In this document: positions 7,450 to 15,320 of the stretch, piece by piece | Position numbering within the stretch: the stretch's first letter is position 1 | How the letters are laid out: each line of letters begins with the position of its first letter | DNA from: Lachnospiraceae bacterium UBA7225 | Lineage (GTDB): Bacteria; Bacillota; Clostridia; Lachnospirales; Lachnospiraceae | Direction: 5' to 3' | NCBI GenBank assembly: GCA_002473385.1 | Contig: DKTR01000102.1 | Span: 976 to 34,538, forward strand | Length of the DNA: 33,563 nt | The notes under the pieces: generated by a model | Told to the model about the DNA's origin: nothing | Databases searched by the model: none | The model's input: the letters and a program-made list of their open reading frames with translations, nothing else | Position numbers and translations under genes: made by a program

Positions 7450-8793
7450 ATGGGTAAAGAGACGGGAAGGACAAATGCGAAAAAAGGGAAATTGATAGGA
7501 TCATTGCTGTGGGCGCTGGGTTCGTCAGGACCTGCAGTGGCGTATCTTCTTACAGCCCAATTAACTTATGCTATGACAGAGAGCTTTGGAATCTCTGCAC
7601 TATCTGCCGGGATGGTATTCCTGGTGAGCCGTATTTTCGACGGCTTTACGGATATTATTGCCGGAACGATAATTGACCGGACTCGTTCAAAACTTGGAAA
7701 AGGACGGGTGTGGGATCTATGTGCAATTCCGGCATGGATCTTTACAATCCTTTCCTTTAGTGTGCCGATAGGATGGTCGGAAATCGGAAAAATTGTATTT
7801 ATATTTCTGATGTATAATATGTATGCTTCTGTATTTAATACTCTTATAGGATGTGCTGACACGATCCGACTTAAGAATACATTTGATGAAGATGCAAGAA
7901 TCCATGCAGTTGCAGTAAATGGAATCCTGGGAACCATGATAAGTGCGGTTTCTTCTATTGCATTGCCAATATTAATCGGGATTTTCGGAAACCAGCCTCA
8001 TGGATGGACCATTATCTCTACAATCTATGCGGTACCCTGTTGTATCCTGACCCTGCTTAGATTCTTCTTTTTGCCGGAAATCAGGAGTGTAGAGGAAAAA
8101 ACGGATAAGGAAGAGAGAATTGGTTTTGTTGCTTCAATTAAGGCTGTTATAACCAATAAATATGTAGTAATCGTATTTTTAGTAGCATTCCTCCGTGCGC
8201 TGGTTGTGACAGCTACGGGAAGTGCAGGAACCTATTATTTTACCTATGTATATGGTGATGTGTCTGCAGCAGCCATCCCCGGAATGATTTCTATGTTTGT
8301 GTTCCTGGGGGCAGCGTTGTTGCCGAAGCTGGTAGAAAAGCTGGGAAATGCCAAAACAATTATCTATAGTCTGATTCTGACATCTGCCGCTTTACTGCTG
8401 AGGTATCTGATGCCGACGAATCTGACCTGGTATACCATCTGCTCAGCGGTATCCGGGCTCGCGTCACTGCCTGTGAGCTATCTTGGACCTATGATGCTGA
8501 TTGATGCAATGGATTATAACCGCTGGAAAAAGGGAAGCACACCGGAAGGGGTATTTTCTGCGGCACGAAGTATTGCTGACAAGATTGGTCTTGGACTTGG
8601 ATCGGCAGCTACGGGAATTATCCTCCAGCTGGGAGTTTTGCCGGAAGGTGGATATTCTGCATCTTCCATTAGTTTTCTAAACAATGGATTCCCGGCTGTC
8701 TGCTGGGTGATAGTTGTTGTGATTCTTCTATTCTATGATCTGGATAAGAAGATGCCGCGGATTAAGAAGGAACTTGCCGAAAAGGAGGCATAA
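7450..8793 (+). CDS. GPH-family (glycoside-pentoside-hexuronide) sugar:cation symporter
   Basis: A 447-residue protein with about twelve membrane segments and AGAAGGAGAG before ATG 7450. The N-terminal pattern with SRIFDGFTDIIAGTIIDRTR and the nearby LGKGRVWDL is the typical conserved loop of the MFS-related GPH symporters, such as the melibiose and xyloside carriers. These import di- or oligosaccharides with Na+ or H+. Its place between the GH3 and GH106-like genes suggests it brings in the oligosaccharide that these signal-less enzymes then cut inside the cell. Its stop TAA lies one base before the next start, and the last codons carry the AAAGGAGG ribosome site of that gene, so the two are translationally close. 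The substrate cannot be read. Confidence 0.9.
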   Translation: MGKETGRTNAKKGKLIGSLLWALGSSGPAVAYLLTAQLTYAMTESFGISALSAGMVFLVSRIFDGFTDIIAGTIIDRTRSKLGKGRVWDLCAIPAWIFTILSFSVPIGWSEIGKIVFIFLMYNMYASVFNTLIGCADTIRLKNTFDEDARIHAVAVNGILGTMISAVSSIALPILIGIFGNQPHGWTIISTIYAVPCCILTLLRFFFLPEIRSVEEKTDKEERIGFVASIKAVITNKYVVIVFLVAFLRALVVTATGSAGTYYFTYVYGDVSAAAIPGMISMFVFLGAALLPKLVEKLGNAKTIIYSLILTSAALLLRYLMPTNLTWYTICSAVSGLASLPVSYLGPMMLIDAMDYNRWKKGSTPEGVFSAARSIADKIGLGLGSAATGIILQLGVLPEGGYSASSISFLNNGFPAVCWVIVVVILLFYDLDKKMPRIKKELAEKEA

Positions 8794-8794
8794 A

Positions 8795-11494
8795 ATGCAT
8801 AAGAAACTGGAAAAAGTATTACATAATCAGGGTGATAACTATATCTTTCCATTCTTATGGCTCCATGGGGAGGACGAAAAGACCCTTCGAAAATATATGA
8901 AGGTCATCTGCGAAGCAAATATCAGGGCGGTTTGTGTGGAAAGCCGCCCGCATCCCGATTACTGCGGGCCCAGATGGTGGAAGGATATGGACATTCTGCT
9001 GGATGAGGCGCAAAAAAGGGGTATGAAGATCTGGATTCTGGATGATGCGCATTTTCCCACTGGCTATGCTAATGGTGCCGTAGAAAAGGAACCGGAAGAA
9101 AAGCACCGTCAGGTAATCTGCTGCAGAAAATGGGACTGTGACGGGCTGAAGGAGCTAAGGCTTGACCGGAAAGAAATCCTGTGTCCACCGCCATTTGAAC
9201 CGACGGAGGTTGAGAAAATCGTGGCACAGATGAATGGGCAGGAATATGACCGGCATTACGATGACGACCAGTTTCTTGGAATCTTCGGAGTGAATCTGGA
9301 GGATCCTTCCGGTCAGATGGCGGATCTGACGGACAGAATCAGCGATCCTTTTGTATTTCGCGTTCCCGAAGGCCGGTGGAGGGTATATGCCCTGTATCTT
9401 ACGAGGAATGCCGGCTTTCATCGGAACTATATCAATATGCTGGATAAGGATTCCTGCCGGATTCTGCTGGATGCAGTGTACGAGCCACATTATCAGCACT
9501 ATGGGAAATATTTTGGAAGTACAATAGCCGGGTTCTTCTCCGATGAGCCGGAACTGGGAAATGGGCATCTGTATGATCCGGACGCAAAGCCTGGAGTGGC
9601 AGAGAATCTGCCCTGGAGCCGTGAACTGGGCGAATGCCTTGCGGCGGTCTGGGGTGAGGGCTTTCCTGCAAATCTGATTTATCTGTGGGAAAATGAAGGG
9701 ACAGATTCCGTCAAGGCACAGGCCCGGTATGATTATATGGATCAGATGACAAGACTGGTAGAAAAGAATTTTTCTATACAGATCGGGGACTGGTGCCGCG
9801 CCCATCATGTCCAGTATATTGGGCACATAATCGAGGACAATAACCAGCATGCGAGGACCGGCTCCTCGCTGGGTCATTATTTCCGGGGACTTGCAGGGCA
9901 GGACATGGCAGGAATTGACGATATCGGAGGACAGGTACTCCCTCAGGGAGAGAATCTGGATTATAACAATGGTCCATTCTCTTTGCGGCAGGGAGAATTC
10001 TATCACTATATGCTGGGGACGCTGGCCAGTTCTCTTGCGTCAGTGGATCCGGTAAAGCAGGGAAGATCCGTGTGTGAGATATTCGGGAATTATGGATGGT
10101 CGGAAGGTGTCCGCCTGGAAAAATATCTGGTCGATCATTTCCTGTCGAGAGGCATCAATCATTTTGTCCCCCATGCTTTTTCGCCAAAGGAATATCCTGA
10201 TCCGGACTGCCCGCCACATTTCTATGCAAATGGGAACAATCCGCAGTATCGTCATTTTGGCGCATTGATGGCTTATACGAACCGTGTGTGTGAATTGATC
10301 AGCGGCGGCAGGCATATGGCAGCGGCGGCGGTTCTCTACCACGCGGAAGGAGAATGGACGTCGGGAGAGAAGGCGATGCCCTCCCATCGTGTAGGACGTA
10401 TCCTTTCCGAAGCGCAGATCGAATATGATTATATTCCATGTGATGTGTTTTCGGAGACGGAGAAATATCAGACGCGGTCAGAGAATGGCTGCCTGGTGGT
10501 AAATAGACAGAAATACAGTACGGTCATTGTACCGGCGTCGGATTATATTACCGTTTCCTGCGCAGAATGGCTTTGCAGGCTGCAGGCAAATGGTGCGGCA
10601 GTTTATTTTGCAGAGCGGCAGCCGGAAGGATGTGTCGGCGAAGATCCGGAAGCATTTTGCGACAGGCTGGAAAGGATACCGACGGTGCAGGTGAACTCGC
10701 TGGTATCGCAGATGACTGCGCAGGGACAGGTACCACAAAAAATAGATCCCGCAGATTCTTATATTCGTATATATAGTTACCAATATACGGACGGAACCCA
10801 AATCCTGCTTCTTGTGAATGAAGGCACGGAGATATATTCCGGTAAGGTGAAGTTTGGCGAGTGCAGGAGCAGATATCTGTACGACCCATGGAACAATCAG
10901 GTATTTCCTGTGGGAGTATCGGATTCTCCGGCAATCGTCCTGGAACCATTAAAAAGTATGGTGCTGGTGGAAGACCGGACGCTGGATCAGACAGAGGAGA
11001 AGATCGGGGAAGACTTCAGCAAAGAAATTTTGCCGTCCGGCAAAAAAGAAATAGCACCTGCGGCAAAATGGGTACGCAGTATCTGCAGAAGTATCGAATA
11101 CCCTATGTTCAGGGAAATGAAAGAAATCTCTCTGCCAGATCATCTTGCAGAGGAGGAACCGGAATTTTCAGGGTTTGTACGCTATGAAAATAAACTGGTA
11201 TGTGATCCGGAAAAAGAAATCTGTCTTGAGATTACAGATGCCCATGAAGGAGTAGAAGTATTTGTCAACGGAAAGAGTCTGGAAATCCAGATAGCGCCTC
11301 CATTCCGATATCGCCTGATGCCGCTGATACAGCCGGGAGAGAACCGGATTGCGATCGAGGTGGCGACGACCCTGGAACGGGAAATGTCCACAGTTCCAGA
11401 TCCGTATGGACAAAGACCGGATCCACAGTCCCTGTCCGGGATTACGGGAGATATACATTTCTGGGTGGAAGAAGAGAACGAAATTATTAAGTGA
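8795..11494 (+). CDS. GH106-like (alpha-L-rhamnosidase-type) glycoside hydrolase
   Basis: Start ATG 8795 is chosen because AAAGGAGG at 8781-8788 sits six bases before it; the frame is open further upstream but overlaps the symporter. The 899-residue protein has no signal peptide. Motifs read from the N-terminus: HPDYCGPRWWKDMDILLDEA, WILDDAHFPTGYANG, FFSDEPELGNG with likely acidic catalytic residues, SLGHYFRGLAGQDMAGID and GGQV. A C-terminal jelly-roll includes VFVNGKSLEI and LIQPGENRIAIEV. This layout fits the large group of proteins related to GH106 rhamnosidases with a galactose-binding-like end domain. Many members have no known substrate, so rhamnosidase activity is only a guess. Last gene of the unit; a partial copy of its YCG..WW region lies downstream. 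Confidence 0.8.
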   Translation: MHKKLEKVLHNQGDNYIFPFLWLHGEDEKTLRKYMKVICEANIRAVCVESRPHPDYCGPRWWKDMDILLDEAQKRGMKIWILDDAHFPTGYANGAVEKEPEEKHRQVICCRKWDCDGLKELRLDRKEILCPPPFEPTEVEKIVAQMNGQEYDRHYDDDQFLGIFGVNLEDPSGQMADLTDRISDPFVFRVPEGRWRVYALYLTRNAGFHRNYINMLDKDSCRILLDAVYEPHYQHYGKYFGSTIAGFFSDEPELGNGHLYDPDAKPGVAENLPWSRELGECLAAVWGEGFPANLIYLWENEGTDSVKAQARYDYMDQMTRLVEKNFSIQIGDWCRAHHVQYIGHIIEDNNQHARTGSSLGHYFRGLAGQDMAGIDDIGGQVLPQGENLDYNNGPFSLRQGEFYHYMLGTLASSLASVDPVKQGRSVCEIFGNYGWSEGVRLEKYLVDHFLSRGINHFVPHAFSPKEYPDPDCPPHFYANGNNPQYRHFGALMAYTNRVCELISGGRHMAAAAVLYHAEGEWTSGEKAMPSHRVGRILSEAQIEYDYIPCDVFSETEKYQTRSENGCLVVNRQKYSTVIVPASDYITVSCAEWLCRLQANGAAVYFAERQPEGCVGEDPEAFCDRLERIPTVQVNSLVSQMTAQGQVPQKIDPADSYIRIYSYQYTDGTQILLLVNEGTEIYSGKVKFGECRSRYLYDPWNNQVFPVGVSDSPAIVLEPLKSMVLVEDRTLDQTEEKIGEDFSKEILPSGKKEIAPAAKWVRSICRSIEYPMFREMKEISLPDHLAEEEPEFSGFVRYENKLVCDPEKEICLEITDAHEGVEVFVNGKSLEIQIAPPFRYRLMPLIQPGENRIAIEVATTLEREMSTVPDPYGQRPDPQSLSGITGDIHFWVEEENEIIK

Positions 11495-11538
11495 TTCAAA
11501 AGTACGTTGGTGTACAAAACAGTCAAATTCATTTTCTG

Positions 11539-11652
11539 GGAGATCCTGGTTTCAGACCGGAATTCTGCGGGCAATGGTGGAGGGAATTGATGTCCATTCT
11601 GCAGATTTCACAGGTTTCAGAAAGATCTGTCTGCCGGAATACTCAGGCATGA
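11539..11652 (+). pseudogene. Fragment of a second GH106-like hydrolase gene
   Basis: In frame 1 the bases encode FRPEFCGQWWRELMSIL, close to RPHPDYCGPRWWKDMDILL near residue 57 of the gene at 8795. At the DNA level CTGCGGGC, ATGGTGGA and CATTCTGC are shared in order with 8965-9000, with small gaps. No start codon, no further similarity and a quick stop follow, so it is a decayed scrap of a paralogue. The match is short, hence moderate confidence. Confidence 0.4.
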
Positions 11653-11686
11653 CCTATCCTGTGTACAGACAGGATAGGTTTTTTTA
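11652..11686 (+). terminator. Rho-independent terminator of the GH3/GPH/GH106-like unit
   Basis: CCTATCCTGT and ACAGGATAGG form a perfect ten-base stem around a short loop (GTACAG side), followed by seven T. It lies 158 bases after the GH106-like stop codon and closes the first glycan unit. Confidence 0.88.
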
Positions 11687-11774
11687 GCCGTAAATCTAAG
11701 ATGGAGATAGAAAAGAGTGTACGATTTAACTGATCTGGGAAGGGGAAAACAAGAAGGCTTGCAAAATATGCACT

Positions 11775-11803
11775 CTGAAAGCACAGAGTAGGAATGCTAT
11801 ATT
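11775..11803 (+). promoter_or_regulatory. Candidate sigma-A promoter for the membrane GH3 operon
   Basis: CTGAAA (11775-11780), 17 bases, then TATATT (11798-11803) preceded by TG in the extended -10 position. It is followed by ~115 bases of leader holding an inverted repeat, TGAAACA (11832-11838) and TGTTTCA (11858-11864). The rest of 11690-11919 shows nothing else that I recognise. Confidence 0.45.
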
Positions 11804-11919
11804 GTTATTTCTGCCGAAAAATCATAAAATATGAAACAACAAATGTTTGCGCGGACATGTTTCAACAATCCCGGCGTCTGCAGCGTGCGGGAAGAAAACT
11901 TTATGGAGGTAAGAGAAAA

Positions 11920-14900
11920 ATGAAACATTCCAGATTATGGACCGGACTGTCGTCACTGAGCAGCTTCTGTCTGGTATTGTCCCTGGTGGGGATGGACTGC
12001 ATGATGGGATATGCGGGAACTGTGAATCAGGCGCTCGGTATCCAGACCAGTAAAATTGTTAATGAGGGAGAAGCGGGGGAGAATACCACCTATTATGAGA
12101 GCAGTTACGGGGAGCTGAATGCAGAAAATCTGCAGAAGCTGATTGAGGATACCTACGCGGAAGCTGTGCAGGAAGAGGCGGAAGGAGCGGTGCTCCTGAA
12201 AAATGAGAACCAGGCGCTGCCGCTGTCAGCAGAGGAAACCAGAGTGACACTGTTTGGACATGCAGTGGCACAGCCGCTGTACAAAAATGCATCAGCAGGG
12301 TCAAAGGGCTATCAGACAGAGCACAATATCGACCTGTATACAGCCCTGAGTAATGCAGGCTTTGCCGTTAATGATACACTGTATAACGCCTATGCTGCGA
12401 GTGAAACCACCCGCGGTACTGGCAGCTATGATTTCGTAACTCAGACCACCAGTGTGAAATCAATGGGAGAAGAAAATATTTCTTTTTACACGGCTGAATT
12501 AAAGGCATCCTGGCAGGATGATTATAATGATGCAGCGATTGTAATGTTTGCCCGTGAAGCAGGGGAAGGAATGGAGCTGGAGCTTACCGATTCCTATGAG
12601 GGAATCAGTCAGCTTGCACTGCATCAGGACGAAAAGGATCTGCTGCAGATGATAAAGGATTCCGGTAAATTTAAGAAAACGGTTGTACTGATCAACAGCG
12701 GCAATCCGATGGAACTGGAGTGGCTGGACGAATATGATGTAGATGCCTGCCTCTGGCTCGGCCAGCCGGGACAGAGAGGGTTTGAAGCTGTAGCAGGCAT
12801 TTTGAACGGGACAGTAAATCCGTCCGGCCATCTGACAGATACCTATGCGGCAAATTCCCTGTCCGCGCCTTCCGTCGTAAACGGCAGCTTCAACAATCAG
12901 AACTGGACGAATCTGGAGGAAGTGCTGGCGGCAGTGGAAGATGCAGATGCCGGAGTATCCTGGTCAACTGTCCAGGCAGAAGGCATCTATGTAGGGTATA
13001 AATATTACGAGACGAGATATGAAGACGTTGTTCTGAAACAGGGCAATGCGGATGACGCGGCTGGTTCTTCCGATGGAAAAGCATGGAATTACGCAGCAGA
13101 AGTGACTTATCCGTTCGGTTATGGGCTGTCCTATACAGAATTTGAACAGACCCTGGACAATGTGGTTATTGAAGGAGATAAGATCACAGTTACAGTGACG
13201 GTAAAAAATACAGGCAGTGCTGCCGGAAAATCCGTGGTGCAGATTTATGCGCAGACACCTTACGGTGAATATGAAAAAGAGAATCTGGTAGAAAAATCCG
13301 CTATCCAGCTTCTGGATTTTGGAAAAACAGAGCTTCTGCGGCCGGGCGAAAGTCAGACGCTCACGATAGACTGCGACAAATATCTGCTGGCAAGCTATGA
13401 CTACATAAACGCAAAAGGCTACATTATGAGCGAGGGTGATTATTATATTGCAATCGGAGAAAACGTACACGATGCCCTGAATAATGTGCTGGCGGCAAAG
13501 GGTGCAGAAGGAATGGCAGAAGCAGACGGCACGAAGGCTGAGGGCGATGCAGAGAAGACTTTTGTATGGCAGGAAGCATTCGATGCGGACACTTACCGGA
13601 ATTCGCGTTACACGGGCGAAGAGGTGACGAATCAGTTTGCGGATGCGGATCTTAACTATTGGCAGGAGGGCGCAGTTACCTATCTCTCCAGAAATGACTG
13701 GGCAGCGACTTATCCGACGGCGGCTACACAGATTGAACTTTCGGAGGAAATGATAGAGGTACTGGCAGGCGATTACTATACGAAGCCGGAGGATGCTCCA
13801 TCTGTGAGTGCATTCACGCAGGGAGATAATCAGGGAATTCCGCTGGCGGCAATGATCGGATTAGATTATGATGATGCGCAGTGGGAGACTTATCTGAACC
13901 AGTTTACGATTGAAGAACTGGCAGTGTCGCTTGCAGATAACTTTGGAACCGCGGAGATTACCAGCGTTGGCAAACCGGCGATCCTGGTGGGTGACGGTCC
14001 GGACGGCGTGGGCGGAAGCTTTAATGCGGAAAAGTATGGCGATGGCAGACAGGACTGCTGCTTCCCGGCTGAAATCGTGCTGGCATCGACCTTCAACAAG
14101 AACCTGATGAGGAACCGCGGTGATCTGATGGCAGAGGAGTGTCTGTATCTTGGCATGATGGAGGACTGGATGCCGGGAATCAACCTGCACCGTACACCAT
14201 TTGGCGGGAGAAATTTTGAGTATTATTCTGAGGATGCTGTGATGAACTATCTCTGCGAGATTCCGGAAGTAGAGGCAATGGAGGCAAAAGGCGTGCATGC
14301 CGGAGCAAAGCACTGCACCGGAAACGATCAGGAAAATAACCGGGAAGGCATTTCCGTATTCTTTAACGAGCAGGCATTCCGTGAAGGTTCTCTGCGCGGC
14401 GTGGAAGGAGCATTGGCAGTGGCAGGCGGACAGGCCGTGATGCATGGCTTTAACCGTCTGGGAATGGTATGGTGCTCATCCAGTACGGCGCTTTGCACAC
14501 AGGTGCTGGAGAACGAGTGGGGCTTTGTCGGGCAGCAGGAAACAGACGCTGTTGCAAATGCGGTTGGAACCTATAAAGGACATTTTATACCGGCGGTTGC
14601 GGCAGGGACCGATACTTTCTGTCTGGATTTTTCCGGTGACAGTTCCCGCGCGCTGGTACAGGCGGTTACCGGAAACGACGATGGCTATCTTCTGGGTGCG
14701 CTCAGAAAATCCATACATGATTATCTGTATATCGCAGCAAACAGCAACATTATGAACGGCTACAGCGTAAATTCCAGAGTAGTTTCCATCACTCCGTGGT
14801 GGCAGCCGCTGATGTACGGTCTGATTGCGGCATTTGCAGTGCTGGATGTTCTTTGCCTGGCGATGCTGCTGCGCAAAAGATTTGGAAAAAAAGAAAAAAT

Positions 14901-14922
14901 TAATGTGGAGGGGCAGGAATGA
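11920..14922 (+). CDS. Membrane-anchored, reverse-domain-order GH3 glycoside hydrolase
   Basis: Start ATG 11920 follows ATGGAGGTAAGAG; the frame is open upstream but has no ribosome site there. The 1000-residue protein has a hydrophobic segment at ~8-30 (signal anchor) and a second one at ~965-985 just before RKRFGKKEK, so the enzyme body is probably outside with both ends in the membrane. The GH3 C-domain comes first (AEGAVLLKNENQALPL; YPFGYGLSYTEFEQ), then the FnIII-like part, then the GH3 TIM-barrel (GDGPDGVGGS; FGGRNFEYYSED; KHCTGNDQENNREG). Predicted nucleophile Asp876 lies in GQQETDAV. Reverse order is known in GH3. It probably trims beta-linked sugars at the cell surface. Its stop overlaps the next start (ATGA). 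Confidence 0.88.
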   Translation: MKHSRLWTGLSSLSSFCLVLSLVGMDCMMGYAGTVNQALGIQTSKIVNEGEAGENTTYYESSYGELNAENLQKLIEDTYAEAVQEEAEGAVLLKNENQALPLSAEETRVTLFGHAVAQPLYKNASAGSKGYQTEHNIDLYTALSNAGFAVNDTLYNAYAASETTRGTGSYDFVTQTTSVKSMGEENISFYTAELKASWQDDYNDAAIVMFAREAGEGMELELTDSYEGISQLALHQDEKDLLQMIKDSGKFKKTVVLINSGNPMELEWLDEYDVDACLWLGQPGQRGFEAVAGILNGTVNPSGHLTDTYAANSLSAPSVVNGSFNNQNWTNLEEVLAAVEDADAGVSWSTVQAEGIYVGYKYYETRYEDVVLKQGNADDAAGSSDGKAWNYAAEVTYPFGYGLSYTEFEQTLDNVVIEGDKITVTVTVKNTGSAAGKSVVQIYAQTPYGEYEKENLVEKSAIQLLDFGKTELLRPGESQTLTIDCDKYLLASYDYINAKGYIMSEGDYYIAIGENVHDALNNVLAAKGAEGMAEADGTKAEGDAEKTFVWQEAFDADTYRNSRYTGEEVTNQFADADLNYWQEGAVTYLSRNDWAATYPTAATQIELSEEMIEVLAGDYYTKPEDAPSVSAFTQGDNQGIPLAAMIGLDYDDAQWETYLNQFTIEELAVSLADNFGTAEITSVGKPAILVGDGPDGVGGSFNAEKYGDGRQDCCFPAEIVLASTFNKNLMRNRGDLMAEECLYLGMMEDWMPGINLHRTPFGGRNFEYYSEDAVMNYLCEIPEVEAMEAKGVHAGAKHCTGNDQENNREGISVFFNEQAFREGSLRGVEGALAVAGGQAVMHGFNRLGMVWCSSSTALCTQVLENEWGFVGQQETDAVANAVGTYKGHFIPAVAAGTDTFCLDFSGDSSRALVQAVTGNDDGYLLGALRKSIHDYLYIAANSNIMNGYSVNSRVVSITPWWQPLMYGLIAAFAVLDVLCLAMLLRKRFGKKEKINVEGQE

Positions 14923-15320
14923 GTAGTATAATGGCAAAAAAGGCGGCTGGGTTCTATCTGATTGTGATCGCGGCGGCAGCGGCGGTAATCTCACTGATCC
15001 GTTTCTGCACATGGGCGCCGGCGCATAACGCGATGGATGCGACGATTGTTCTGGCACTTGTGGCAGCAATCGTGATGAATCTGATTATGGTTGTGAAGGA
15101 TGAAGATATTCTGGTGGTTTTCTCAGTGGTGTGCTATGCGTATGCGCTGTTCCGCCATCTGACGAATCAGGTGGGATCTTTTGTAGATGCTTTTCAGGGA
15201 ATCAATATGTTCGGTGATGCCACGCAGGTAGGCACGATTGTATCGATTGCGGTTGTAATGGCAGCCAGTGCGGTCCTGGCGATTGCGGCAGGCTTTATGA
15301 GGCGCGAGAAGGAAGTATGA
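14919..15320 (+). CDS. Small four-helix integral membrane protein of unknown function
   Basis: A 133-residue protein starting at ATG 14919, with GGAGGGG seven to eight bases upstream and a 4-base overlap with the GH3 stop. About four hydrophobic segments can be seen (~8-27, ~39-58, ~62-80, ~106-127), with a short polar loop HLTNQVGSFVDAFQGINMFG between the last two and a basic end (RREKEV). I do not recognise a family. Tight coupling to the doubly anchored GH3 on one side and GH2 on the other (again ATGA) suggests it works with them, perhaps as a membrane partner or small permease subunit; this is inference only. Confidence 0.8.
   Translation: MSSIMAKKAAGFYLIVIAAAAAVISLIRFCTWAPAHNAMDATIVLALVAAIVMNLIMVVKDEDILVVFSVVCYAYALFRHLTNQVGSFVDAFQGINMFGDATQVGTIVSIAVVMAASAVLAIAAGFMRREKEV

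Noticed and set aside
9155..10006. Long antisense open frame inside the GH106-like gene
   Set aside because: It mirrors a well-supported gene, has no ribosome site or recognisable motif, and such shadows are common here (for example 13861-14445 and 16622-17191 on the minus strand).
11349..11687. Plus-strand open frame across the end of the GH106-like gene and the terminator
   Set aside because: It overlaps a strong gene for ~145 bases, has low-complexity basic composition and runs into the terminator T tract; the short GH-like remnant is in another frame.
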